A stretch of DNA of 8,300 nt, from positions 1 through 8,300 of the forward strand of contig JAOUJR010000069.1 of NCBI GenBank assembly GCA_029883145.1. The letters run 5' to 3'. This document shows positions 1 to 6,011 of this stretch, in pieces. Source of the DNA: Nitrospirota bacterium. GTDB taxonomy: Bacteria > Nitrospirota > Thermodesulfovibrionia > Thermodesulfovibrionales > SM23-35. The position numbers and the translations under genes were made by a program. Position 1 is the first letter of the stretch. Each line of letters opens with the position of its first letter. A model generated the notes under the pieces. That model saw only the letters and a program-made list of their open reading frames with translations, made no database searches and was not told where the DNA came from.

Positions 1-45
1 AACGATTTTCAAGACCGTCGCCTTCAACCGCTCGGCCACCCCTCC
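1..45 (-). tRNA. tRNA-Ser(UGA), 5' part only
   Basis: The reverse complement begins at position 45 with GGAGGGGTGGCCGAGCGGTT, the usual start of a bacterial serine tRNA (acceptor strand, then D arm). The anticodon arm is complete: stem ACGGT pairs with ATCGT around the loop CTTGAAA, giving anticodon TGA (complement at 9-11), which reads UCA and related serine codons. The long variable arm, T arm and 3' end lie beyond the left edge, so presence of an encoded CCA cannot be judged. It is transcribed leftwards, away from the tol operon. Confidence 0.93.
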
Positions 46-91
46 GACGGGAGCAGAGAACAATATCAGTTACGAGTAAAAATACAGTAAT

Positions 92-97
92 ATTATA
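92..97 (-). promoter_or_regulatory. Probable extended -10 promoter for tRNA-Ser
   Basis: On the minus strand, 97 to 92 reads TATAAT, preceded by TGT, which makes a full extended -10 (TGnTATAAT). The -35 region about 17 bases upstream (around 115-120, TTAGGT) is poor, as is common with an extended -10. Transcription would begin near 84-85 and leave a leader of about 40 bases before the mature tRNA end at 45. This is a motif match only. Confidence 0.45.
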
Positions 98-130
98 ACA
101 GAAGGAAGTATCTAACCTAAACTATGCTTT

Positions 131-246
131 AAGCAGGCAGGACACAGTATTTTCACTCATTCTCGTCCCGATCAGATCGGGTCTCCGAGGTAAATTCTTT
201 CAAAGAAAGAATTTAAACCCGCTCAAATGCTATGTCCTGCCAACTT
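131..246. repeat. Nested inverted-repeat element (possible MITE or extragenic palindrome)
   Basis: The outer arms 136-152 (GGCAGGACACAGTATTT) and 225-241 (AAATGCTATGTCCTGCC) are inverted copies matching at 15 of 17 positions. After a 2x2 mismatch, 131-133 also pairs with 244-246. Inside are two more hairpins. The first pairs CCCGAT (167-172) with ATCGGG (176-181), supported by CTCG (162-165) with CGAG (186-189). The second, 191-215, is a perfect 11-bp stem (TAAATTCTTTC) around an AAA loop. Together they fold as a three-way junction. There is no ORF inside and no clear target-site duplication at the edges. The element lies between the two divergent promoters proposed here, so neither need transcribe it, which favours a DNA element (miniature transposon, REP-like palindrome) over a riboswitch. 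The family is not recognised. Confidence 0.7.
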
Positions 247-378
247 TTTGATCCAAATTATGAATATGGCTAAAAATTTGGTATGTAAAAAAGAATTAGG
301 TGACGTTTGAAAAATGGTCAAAAATTTTGTTCAGAAACGAAAGGGCATTTTACATCAACTTTGGAAACCAAACCGGAT

Positions 379-408
379 TTGACTTTTTGGTCTCAATTCT
401 TTTAAAGT
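379..408 (+). promoter_or_regulatory. Candidate sigma70 promoter of the tol-pal operon
   Basis: TTGACT at 379-384 matches the -35 consensus at five of six bases. The -10 is less clear: TTTAAA (401-406, 16-base spacer) or TAAAGT (403-408, 18-base spacer), each four of six. Transcription would start near 413-415, about 30 bases before the tolQ ATG. A ribosome site GAGGT at 436-440 precedes the start codon. Confidence 0.35.
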
Positions 409-444
409 TTAAATTTGTAAGTAATTAAATATACTGAGGTAATT

Positions 445-1074
445 ATGAAAGATACAGCTCTTCAGTTAGTCCTGCGGGCAGGATGGGTTGTCAAAGGTGT
501 CTTAATTTTACTTTTATTTTTTTCGGTAGTATCGTGGGCAATAATATTCTTCAAGCAACGATATTTTTCAAGGGCAAATAAAGAGACGGAGCAGTTTTTG
601 CGTGCATACAGGACAGGCAGAGACCCAAAGACTATATACCAGTCAACAAGGAGTTTGATGCTCAGCCCTATCGCAAATGTTTTCAAGGCTGTGTATATGG
701 ACGAGGCACACAAGGAGAAGAGCGAGATAAAGAGGCTTCTCAGGAGATATGAGGCTCTCGAATCAGCAAAGCTCGAAAAGTATCTCAATTTTCTCGCTAC
801 AACCGGTTCGACGACCCCTTTTATAGGACTGTTTGGGACTGTCTGGGGGATAATGAATTCTTTTGAAAGTATCGGAGCAAGTGGTGCTGCATCACTTGCA
901 GTTGTTGCACCTGGAATTGCTGAAGCTCTGATCGCAACTGCTGCCGGTCTTGCAGCTGCGATTCCTGCAGTAATTGCATACAACTATTATTTGAGCATGG
1001 CGAGAAGAATGATTATTGAGATGGAGGATTTTTCAGAAGAACTCCTCGACTTCTTTACAAAGGAGAACTCATGA
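445..1074 (+). CDS. tolQ: TolQ, Tol-Pal proton-channel subunit
   Basis: TolQ is the inner-membrane stator-like subunit of the MotA/TolQ/ExbB family. With TolR it uses the proton gradient to drive TolA during outer-membrane constriction. The 209 residues show TM1 at about 15-36, a cytoplasmic loop with basic and acidic residues at 40-115, and the diagnostic block GSTTPFIGLFGTVWGIM (121-137) leading through TM2. TM3 lies at about 155-180, with IATAAGLAAAIPA. Thr132 (in GTVWG) and Thr165 (in ATAAG) correspond to the conserved channel threonines of TolQ/ExbB. It is slightly shorter than the E. coli protein (about 230). The start at 445 has GAGGT at 436-440. It is the first gene of the operon, and its TGA overlaps the tolR ATG (ATGA). 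ExbB is the alternative name for such a protein, but the tolB-pal context settles it as TolQ. Confidence 0.96.
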   Translation: MKDTALQLVLRAGWVVKGVLILLLFFSVVSWAIIFFKQRYFSRANKETEQFLRAYRTGRDPKTIYQSTRSLMLSPIANVFKAVYMDEAHKEKSEIKRLLRRYEALESAKLEKYLNFLATTGSTTPFIGLFGTVWGIMNSFESIGASGAASLAVVAPGIAEALIATAAGLAAAIPAVIAYNYYLSMARRMIIEMEDFSEELLDFFTKENS

Positions 1075-1472
1075 GGAAAAATAGAGAAAGGAATGTCATG
1101 TCAGAAATAAATGTGACACCTTTTGTTGATGTCATGCTTGTCCTCCTTGTCATCTTTATGGTCACAGCCCCGCTTCTTCAACAGGGGATAGATGTGAATC
1201 TCCCGAAGGCAAAGGGCAAGGACCTTCCCCCTGAAGAGAGAATATCTCTCATTATAAAAAAGGGCGGGATTATTTATATAAATGAAAATCCTGTTTCTCT
1301 CGCAGAGATGAAACGTAAACTTGAGGCGATAAGCAAACTGAACCCGAATGTATTTCTTAAAGCGGATAAAGATGTGCCCTATGGTGTTATCGTTGAAGTC
1401 ATGGGTGAGATAAAGGACGCAGGCATAGAAAAGCTCGGTATGGTTACTGAGCCCAAAATAAGCCTGAGATGA
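1071..1472 (+). CDS. tolR: TolR, Tol-Pal proton-channel subunit
   Basis: TolR belongs to the ExbD/TolR family, has one transmembrane helix, and partners TolQ to form the proton path. The 133 residues have a short cytoplasmic N-terminus, then EINVTPFVDVMLVLLVIFMV (12-31), the family signature. Asp20 sits at the start of the single helix (about 18-36) and matches the protonatable aspartate essential in TolR/ExbD. The periplasmic domain (40-133) includes the usual LPKAKG segment after the helix and ends with the 'GIEKLGMVTEP' strand typical of the family. Length is normal. AAGGAG at 1060-1065 supports the start, which overlaps tolQ by 4 bases. The gene ends in another ATGA overlap with the next gene. 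Confidence 0.96.
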   Translation: MRKNRERNVMSEINVTPFVDVMLVLLVIFMVTAPLLQQGIDVNLPKAKGKDLPPEERISLIIKKGGIIYINENPVSLAEMKRKLEAISKLNPNVFLKADKDVPYGVIVEVMGEIKDAGIEKLGMVTEPKISLR

Positions 1473-2134
1473 GGGAACCGAGCCTCCAGAGAACAACTGC
1501 TTTCTCATTTGCCCTCCACATCACAGCCCTTCTCATAATATTCCTGCTCTTTAAGCAATCTCATCAACTTATTATCCCTCCTCCCTATTCTGTCAGCCTT
1601 GTGGGACCCGAGGTGTTGAAAAGGAGCGAAGCAGGAAAAGAAACACGGATGTCAGAAGACAAGGGAAATGCAGCTTTGAAAGAAGATACCCCTGCACAGA
1701 AAACAAAAAAGATAACGAAAAAACAAGAAAAGGCGATAGAGGAGAAAATATCTGCCATTGCCGCAAAGAAGAAAATTGAACAAATAGTCAGGCTTCGCTC
1801 GATTATCTCTCTTAAGGCTGGTGCTGATGAACGAAAAAATAGTCCGGAAACAACCAGTACAGATAGAGGAAAAGGAAGCGTATTTGATGACTATTATTCA
1901 AAAATAAGAAAGGAGATATGGCAGCAGTGGGTTTTCCCTGATACAGGACATAAGGACCTCGAAACAATTATCTCTATAAAAATAAGGAAGGACGGGACAA
2001 TTACTGCACAGAAGATCGAGAAAAGTTCAGGCAACCTCATTTTTGACAGGTCAGCGATTAAAGCAATCACAAAGGCAAGCCCGCTCTCACCACCACCTTA
2101 TGAGATGGAGATCGGCGTGAGGTTCTATCCATGA
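1469..2134 (+). CDS. tolA: TolA/TonB-like periplasm-spanning protein
   Basis: This is the probable TolA of the system: anchored in the inner membrane, energised by TolQR and reaching Pal/TolB across the periplasm. The 221 residues show one N-terminal helix (about 11-28) with Ser13-x3-His17, matching the S-x3-H pattern that TolA and TonB use to contact TolQR or ExbBD. A Lys/Glu/Ala-rich segment (about 52-108) could be a short helical stalk. The C-terminal TonB/TolA domain (about 138-221) contains YYSKIRKEIWQQW and IKIRKDGTI, and ends in the strand IGVRFYP. It is much shorter than E. coli TolA (421), mainly in the stalk. There is no clear ribosome site; the ATGA overlap with tolR suggests coupled translation. 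A TonB name is possible from sequence alone; position between tolR and tolB favours TolA. Confidence 0.85.
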   Translation: MREPSLQRTTAFSFALHITALLIIFLLFKQSHQLIIPPPYSVSLVGPEVLKRSEAGKETRMSEDKGNAALKEDTPAQKTKKITKKQEKAIEEKISAIAAKKKIEQIVRLRSIISLKAGADERKNSPETTSTDRGKGSVFDDYYSKIRKEIWQQWVFPDTGHKDLETIISIKIRKDGTITAQKIEKSSGNLIFDRSAIKAITKASPLSPPPYEMEIGVRFYP

Positions 2135-3417
2135 GTAAGAAGTTCAACGTTCAACGTTTAACGTTCAAGGTCTTTTTTTTCATTTTTTTACTGCTTACTG
2201 CTTACTCCTTACTCCTTACTGTTGTTGAAGCTAAGGTCTATATTGATATCAACTCTCCTGCGTTTAAGAAAATCCCGATTGCGATACAGGAGTTTTCCGG
2301 AACGTCACGCAAAGAGATTCCGGATATTATCAGTGACGACCTGGAATTTACCGGGCTTTTTGTACTTATAGACAGAGCTGCTCATTTAGAAAAACCTTCC
2401 CAGCCATTTAACCCAAGGAACTGGACACCAATCGGAGCAGAAGTAGCGGTAAAAGGTTCTGTGAAAGAGGATAAAGATTACACTGTAACAATATCCGTTT
2501 TTGATGTTTTTGAGGGGAAAGAGATATTAAAAAAAGAATATAAAGCAGATAAAGAACTTGTGAGGCCACTTGCCCACAATATTGCAAATGATATCTATAC
2601 CCTCCTCACGGGCCAGTCAGGTATTTTCAGGTCAAAAATCGCATTTGTTGCAGACGATAAAAGCGGGAAAGGTGTATACATTATGGACTGGGATGGAAAC
2701 AGGAGTACACATTTAGGGTTGAAAGGGAACGCCATTCTTTCTCCCCGATGGTCAAGGGATGGCACAAAACTCATTTATTCAACTGAAAGAGGTAGACAAT
2801 GGGGGATATATTTGTTAGACTTCAAAAGTATGACAGAAAAGAGGGTATTCTCCTCCAAGGGCACAAACATGGCAGGAGATTTTTTATCTGATGGGAATGG
2901 ATTTATTTTCTCATCGTCAAAAGATGGAGCTCCTGATTTGTATACTATGAATCTAAAAAACAATCAAATATCCAGACTTACCTCTTCTTATGGTATTGAT
3001 GTGTCACCTGCTGTCTCACCTGATGGCAGCACTATTGCATTCGTCTCTGACAGAGGTGGAGCCCCGCAAATTTATATTATGAGGAGAGATGGATCAGATG
3101 TGAGGAGAATCACCTTTGAAGGCTCTTATAATACCTCTCCTTCATGGTCTCCAAAAGGTGACAGGATTGTCTTTGCAGGGAGGAGAGGTACAAATCAGAT
3201 ATTTACGATCAAGCCTGATGGAACAGGACTGACCCAGCTCACCACACAGGGAAACAATGAGGATCCGTCTTTTTCTCCAGACGGGAGGTACATTACCTTT
3301 TCTTCAGATAGAAATGGTGTGAAGTGTATATACATCATGAGGGCGAATGGAGAGTCCCAGAAGAGGATAACTCCGAAGAAGCTAAGGGCATTTGGTCCAC
3401 GATGGTCACCGAATTAA
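2131..3417 (+). CDS. tolB: TolB, periplasmic beta-propeller protein
   Basis: TolB is the soluble periplasmic protein that binds Pal and TolA. The 428 residues begin with a signal peptide (hydrophobic about 14-31, likely cut after Val-Glu-Ala34). The N-terminal TolB domain follows (about 35-160, with KIPIAIQEF and IISDDLEFTGLF), then a six-bladed propeller (about 168-428). The blades are marked by repeats such as SPRWSRDG, SPAVSPDG, SPSWSPKG, DPSFSPDG and the final FGPRWSPN, each followed by an SDRxG-like turn. Length is typical. GAGGT at 2119-2123 lies 7 bases before the ATG, which also overlaps tolA by 4 bases. Oddity: the signal peptide is encoded by two arrays of 7-bp tandem repeats (2142-2169 and 2187-2221), and the stop codon lies in a reversed heptamer repeat. 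Confidence 0.96.
   Translation: MSKKFNVQRLTFKVFFFIFLLLTAYSLLLTVVEAKVYIDINSPAFKKIPIAIQEFSGTSRKEIPDIISDDLEFTGLFVLIDRAAHLEKPSQPFNPRNWTPIGAEVAVKGSVKEDKDYTVTISVFDVFEGKEILKKEYKADKELVRPLAHNIANDIYTLLTGQSGIFRSKIAFVADDKSGKGVYIMDWDGNRSTHLGLKGNAILSPRWSRDGTKLIYSTERGRQWGIYLLDFKSMTEKRVFSSKGTNMAGDFLSDGNGFIFSSSKDGAPDLYTMNLKNNQISRLTSSYGIDVSPAVSPDGSTIAFVSDRGGAPQIYIMRRDGSDVRRITFEGSYNTSPSWSPKGDRIVFAGRRGTNQIFTIKPDGTGLTQLTTQGNNEDPSFSPDGRYITFSSDRNGVKCIYIMRANGESQKRITPKKLRAFGPRWSPN
2142..2169 (+). repeat. 7-bp tandem repeat (GTTCAAC-type, 4 copies) in tolB
   Basis: Four heptamers in a row: GTTCAAC, GTTCAAC, GTTTAAC, GTTCAAG. They encode the polar, basic start of the TolB signal peptide (FNVQRLTFKV). Because 7 is not a multiple of 3, gain or loss of one copy would shift the reading frame. 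Confidence 0.85.
2187..2221 (+). repeat. 7-bp tandem repeat (YTTACTS-type, 5 copies) in tolB
   Basis: Five heptamers: TTTACTG, CTTACTG, CTTACTC, CTTACTC, CTTACTG. They encode most of the hydrophobic core of the TolB signal peptide (LLTAYSLLLTV). The same heptamer family recurs in cpoB and, reversed, after tolB. Confidence 0.88.
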
Positions 3418-3431
3418 AAAGTAAAAAGTAA
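3415..3431. repeat. Reversed heptamer repeat (TAAAAAG x2) at tolB stop
   Basis: Two copies of TAAAAAG followed by TAA. Read on the minus strand these are CTTTTTA, a rotation of the TTTACTT heptamer found in cpoB. The first TAA is the tolB stop codon. The array is short and A-rich, so chance is possible, but the exact shared period and sequence make it worth marking. Confidence 0.5.
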
Positions 3432-3484
3432 TGAGAGGGAGAGTTATGGTGAGAAAATTTCCCTATAACAATAAACTACTCAAA

Positions 3485-3492
3485 AAGGAGGT
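3485..3492 (+). promoter_or_regulatory. Strong ribosome binding site of pal
   Basis: AAGGAGGT lies 3 bases before the pal ATG at 3496. It is the fullest Shine-Dalgarno match in the window and is consistent with Pal being made in larger amounts than the Tol motor proteins. It fixes the pal start after the 78-bp gap that follows tolB. Confidence 0.8.
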
Positions 3493-3495
3493 TAT

Positions 3496-4062
3496 ATGAA
3501 AAAGATTTTGATAGTACTTATAGTCCTTGGTTTTGTGGTGACAGGATGTGCTCAGAGAAAAATAGCCACACCTGAAACTAAGCAGCCATCAGCAGCAACG
3601 CAAGAAACGCAGAAAAAGGAAGGAGCAGAAGCAAAAGCTCCTGAAAAGATAACAGAACAGAAGCTCTCACAAGTTGAGTCTAAAGAATTAGTTACAGGGA
3701 GATATGCAGAAGAAGAAGGTGCTTTTAAAGATGTCCATTTTGACTATGATAAATACGATATCAAAGATGTTGACAAACCGACGTTGAAGTCAATAGCAGA
3801 ATTGCTTCTAAAAAACAAGTTTATAAAGCTGCTTATAGAAGGACATTGCGATGAACGAGGAACAAATGAGTATAATCTTGCACTTGGAGACAGAAGAGCA
3901 AAAGCAGTAAGGGATTACCTCCATTCGCTTGGTGTCCAGTCAGCGAAAATGGATATTATCAGCTATGGTGAGGAAAAGCCTCTCTGTACGGAAAAGACAG
4001 AGGTATGCTGGCAAAAAAACAGAAGAGCACACTTTGTTGTCTTAAAGGAGACAGGTAAATAA
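3496..4062 (+). CDS. pal: Pal, peptidoglycan-associated lipoprotein
   Basis: Pal is an outer-membrane lipoprotein that grips peptidoglycan and cycles between TolB and the cell wall. The 188 residues carry a lipoprotein signal with lipobox V-T-G-C, so Cys18 becomes the lipidated N-terminus. Ala follows it, consistent with sorting to the outer membrane. A flexible Lys/Glu/Ala-rich linker (19-70) leads to the OmpA-like domain (about 76-185). That domain shows FDYDKYDI, the motif GHCDERGTNEYNLALGDRRA (116-135) with Asp119 and Arg134 at the usual diaminopimelate-binding positions, and SYGEEKP. Cys164 and Cys171 (PLCTEKTEVCWQKNRRAHF) could form a periplasmic disulfide. Length is normal. The stop codon overlaps the next ATG by one base (TAATG). 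Confidence 0.97.
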   Translation: MKKILIVLIVLGFVVTGCAQRKIATPETKQPSAATQETQKKEGAEAKAPEKITEQKLSQVESKELVTGRYAEEEGAFKDVHFDYDKYDIKDVDKPTLKSIAELLLKNKFIKLLIEGHCDERGTNEYNLALGDRRAKAVRDYLHSLGVQSAKMDIISYGEEKPLCTEKTEVCWQKNRRAHFVVLKETGK

Positions 4063-5000
4063 TGCAGAAACTGTTTAAGATTCATCCACCATTAAAGAGA
4101 AGGTTCAAATTCGTTTTTTACTTTTTACTGTTTACTTTTTACTGTTTACTCTTTGGCTGTGCAATGACGAGTGATGTGGTGATGCTCAGAAATGATATGA
4201 GTGCATTAAGAAAGGACAATACTGAAATCAAAAAAGATCTGAGCAATCTGAAAGAAAAAACAGCTTATGCTGTCAAAGAAGATTCTCTGAATGCGATCAG
4301 GGAAAATCAGACAGAGATGCATTCCAGGCTGTTAGTGATATCAAAAGATCTTCAGGTATTGACCGGCAGATTTGATGAAAACAAATACTCCTCAGAAAAG
4401 GCTTTGAAAAGTTCAGCGTCCGAGATAGATCTCTTAAAGGCTCAGATCACTGCTATTGAAGGCCAGATAAAAGATATCAGAGACAGATTGAATATCGCAG
4501 AAAGCCCAAAGCAACAGAAAGAACCCTTAAAAGAACAACCCAAGAGAATTGAAAAAAAAGGTCAAGAACCTAAAAAAGAGAAGCAACAACAAGCAGAGGT
4601 AACAGATAAGACAAAGGCTTACGAGGCAGCATATAATGCATTCAAGAATAAGAAATATAAAGAGTCAAGGGAAAAATTCGAGACATTCATAAAAAAATTT
4701 CCTAAAGACGACCGTACTGATAATGCACAGTTCTGGATCGGAGAGACATACTATAATGAGAAAGATTTCGAGGGAGCAATTCTCGCCTATGAGACATTAC
4801 TCAAGAAATATACAAAGAGCGAAAAGGTCCCGGGTGCACTTTTAAAACAGGGGTTTTCATTTATTGAAATAGGTGATAGAAAAACAGGGAAGACGATCCT
4901 TGAGAAACTTAGGGAACGTTATCCTGACGCAAAAGAAGCAGCTCTTGCGAAGAAAAAGATTGAAGAGCTTGACAAGAAGACCACAAAAAAGAAAAAATGA
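4062..5000 (+). CDS. cpoB: CpoB/YbgF-like Tol-Pal coordinator, predicted lipoprotein
   Basis: CpoB (YbgF) coordinates Tol-Pal constriction with peptidoglycan synthesis at the division site. The 312 residues begin with a basic segment and a hydrophobic stretch (about 17-31) ending in L-L-F-G-Cys33, a good lipobox, so this version is probably a lipoprotein, unlike the soluble E. coli protein. Residues about 40-145 look like heptad coiled coil (trimerisation region). About 146-182 is a Lys/Glu/Gln-rich linker, and about 184-300 holds three tetratricopeptide-type repeats (AYEAAYNAFKNKKYKESREK, then FWIGETYYNEKDFEGAI, then LLKQGFSFIEIGDRKTG). AAAGGAG (4044-4050) precedes the start, which touches pal. 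Its signal peptide is encoded by a 7-bp repeat array (4117-4151). The end overlaps moaA by 4 bases. Confidence 0.9.
   Translation: MQKLFKIHPPLKRRFKFVFYFLLFTFYCLLFGCAMTSDVVMLRNDMSALRKDNTEIKKDLSNLKEKTAYAVKEDSLNAIRENQTEMHSRLLVISKDLQVLTGRFDENKYSSEKALKSSASEIDLLKAQITAIEGQIKDIRDRLNIAESPKQQKEPLKEQPKRIEKKGQEPKKEKQQQAEVTDKTKAYEAAYNAFKNKKYKESREKFETFIKKFPKDDRTDNAQFWIGETYYNEKDFEGAILAYETLLKKYTKSEKVPGALLKQGFSFIEIGDRKTGKTILEKLRERYPDAKEAALAKKKIEELDKKTTKKKK
4117..4151 (+). repeat. 7-bp tandem repeat (TTTACTK-type, 5 copies) in cpoB
   Basis: Five heptamers: TTTACTT, TTTACTG, TTTACTT, TTTACTG, TTTACTC. They encode the hydrophobic core of the lipoprotein signal peptide (FYFLLFTFYCLLF) with a 7-residue period, since three heptamers make 21 bases. 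A single GTTCAAA at 4103-4109, like the first tolB heptamer, lies just upstream. Confidence 0.9.
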
Positions 5001-6010
5001 ACAGTCTCAAGGATAATTATCAGCGCACTATTGACTACCTGAGAATATCAATCACTGACAGGTGCAACCTGCGGTGTATCTATTGCATGCCCTCTGAGGG
5101 TGTCATTCCGATAGAGCATAAAGAGATTCTCCGTTTTGAAGAGATAGTGAGGATCGCAAAAATTGCCAGTGGAATTGGCGTAAGGAAAATACGTATTACC
5201 GGTGGAGAACCCCTTGTGAGGAAAAATGTTACCTATCTTATCAAAGAAATAAAAAGTATAGAAGGCATCGAAGATTTAAGCCTGACCACAAATGGAGTTC
5301 TCCTTTTGAAATATGCAGAAGAGCTGGCAGAAGCAGGACTGGACAGAATAAATATCAGCCTTGATTCATGCCGTCCTGAAAGGTATAAAGAGATCACACG
5401 AGGTGGAGATATCAGCGTTGTCATGAGCGGTATAGCAGCCGCTGAAATGGCAGGGCTGAAACCAATAAAGGTAAATATGGTCCCGATACGGGATTTTAAT
5501 GATAATGAGATAGCAGATTTAGCGAGAATAACACTGAAGACTCCCTATCAGGTCAGGTTCATAGAGTTCATGCCCTTTGGCACAGATAACATATGGGGTC
5601 CTGAAAAATATATACCTGCGGATGAAATTAAATCAATTGTTGAAAGTATAGGTCCACTTGTGCCCGTAACGTTAAGAAAGTCAGGGCCTGCAAGATATTT
5701 TAAATTTGACGGCGCTCCCGGTGTCATTGGCTTCATCAGTCCTATAAGTCATCATTTCTGCAATGACTGCAATCGGCTTCGATTAACTGCTGATGGGAAG
5801 ATAAGACCTTGCCTTTTCTCAGAGACCGAGATAGATTTGAAACCCGCCCTCCGTGGTGGTGTTCCTGATAGGGAAATTGAAAGACTCATTAGACTCTCAA
5901 TCGAGGTAAAACCCGAAGGCCATAACATAAGAGTGCAGAACCTTACACCCGGAACAGGGATTAAGTTAAGAGAAGGTTGTAGATGGCAGATGTCGAAGAT
6001 TGGTGGTTAA
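4997..6010 (+). CDS. moaA: GTP 3',8-cyclase MoaA (molybdenum cofactor synthesis)
   Basis: MoaA is a radical-SAM enzyme that, with MoaC, turns GTP into cyclic pyranopterin monophosphate, the first step of molybdopterin synthesis in the cytoplasm. The 337 residues carry the radical-SAM cluster motif C-x3-C-x2-C at Cys23, Cys27, Cys30 (TDRCNLRCIYCMP), the SAM-contacting ITGGEPL (67-73), and LTTNG (96-100). The C-terminal second cluster is C-x2-C-x13-C at Cys255, Cys258, Cys272, the GTP-binding site. The protein ends in Gly-Gly, the conserved tail of active MoaA. Length matches the family. It overlaps cpoB by ATGA and has no clear ribosome site, so it probably depends on upstream translation. No other molybdenum genes are in the window. 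It stops one base from a convergent tRNA. Confidence 0.97.
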   Translation: MNSLKDNYQRTIDYLRISITDRCNLRCIYCMPSEGVIPIEHKEILRFEEIVRIAKIASGIGVRKIRITGGEPLVRKNVTYLIKEIKSIEGIEDLSLTTNGVLLLKYAEELAEAGLDRINISLDSCRPERYKEITRGGDISVVMSGIAAAEMAGLKPIKVNMVPIRDFNDNEIADLARITLKTPYQVRFIEFMPFGTDNIWGPEKYIPADEIKSIVESIGPLVPVTLRKSGPARYFKFDGAPGVIGFISPISHHFCNDCNRLRLTADGKIRPCLFSETEIDLKPALRGGVPDREIERLIRLSIEVKPEGHNIRVQNLTPGTGIKLREGCRWQMSKIGG

Positions 6011-6011
6011 G

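Larger units (their letters stand above)
46..444. other. 399-bp gene-free region between tRNA-Ser and tolQ
   Basis: There is no convincing coding sequence on either strand. The left part holds the tRNA-Ser promoter, the middle holds the nested inverted repeat (131-246), and the right part is AT-rich and leads into the tolQ promoter and ribosome site. An imperfect hairpin can be drawn at 304-339 (CGTTT with AAACG plus an interrupted AT stem). It lies upstream of the proposed tolQ start of transcription, and its AT richness makes chance pairing likely. Confidence 0.6.

Noticed and set aside
274..416. Imperfect inverted repeat AAATTT-N-AAAAGAATT (274-297) against AATTCTTTT-N-AAATTT (395-416), with a further partial match TTTTACATCAA (349-359) to 278-290.
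   Set aside because: The region is about 70% A+T and the arms are short and interrupted. Matches of this length are expected by chance over 150 bases.
242..444. Riboswitch or leader RNA upstream of tolQ.
   Set aside because: The likely promoter leaves only about 30 untranslated bases, and no known riboswitch core is visible.
462..983. Long open frame on the minus strand inside tolQ.
   Set aside because: It is a shadow of the strongly conserved TolQ frame, has no ribosome site or recognisable domain, and low-complexity composition from the reversed alanine-rich helix.
1101..1508. Open frame on the minus strand across tolR.
   Set aside because: It lies wholly over conserved TolR codons, with no recognisable family or start signals.
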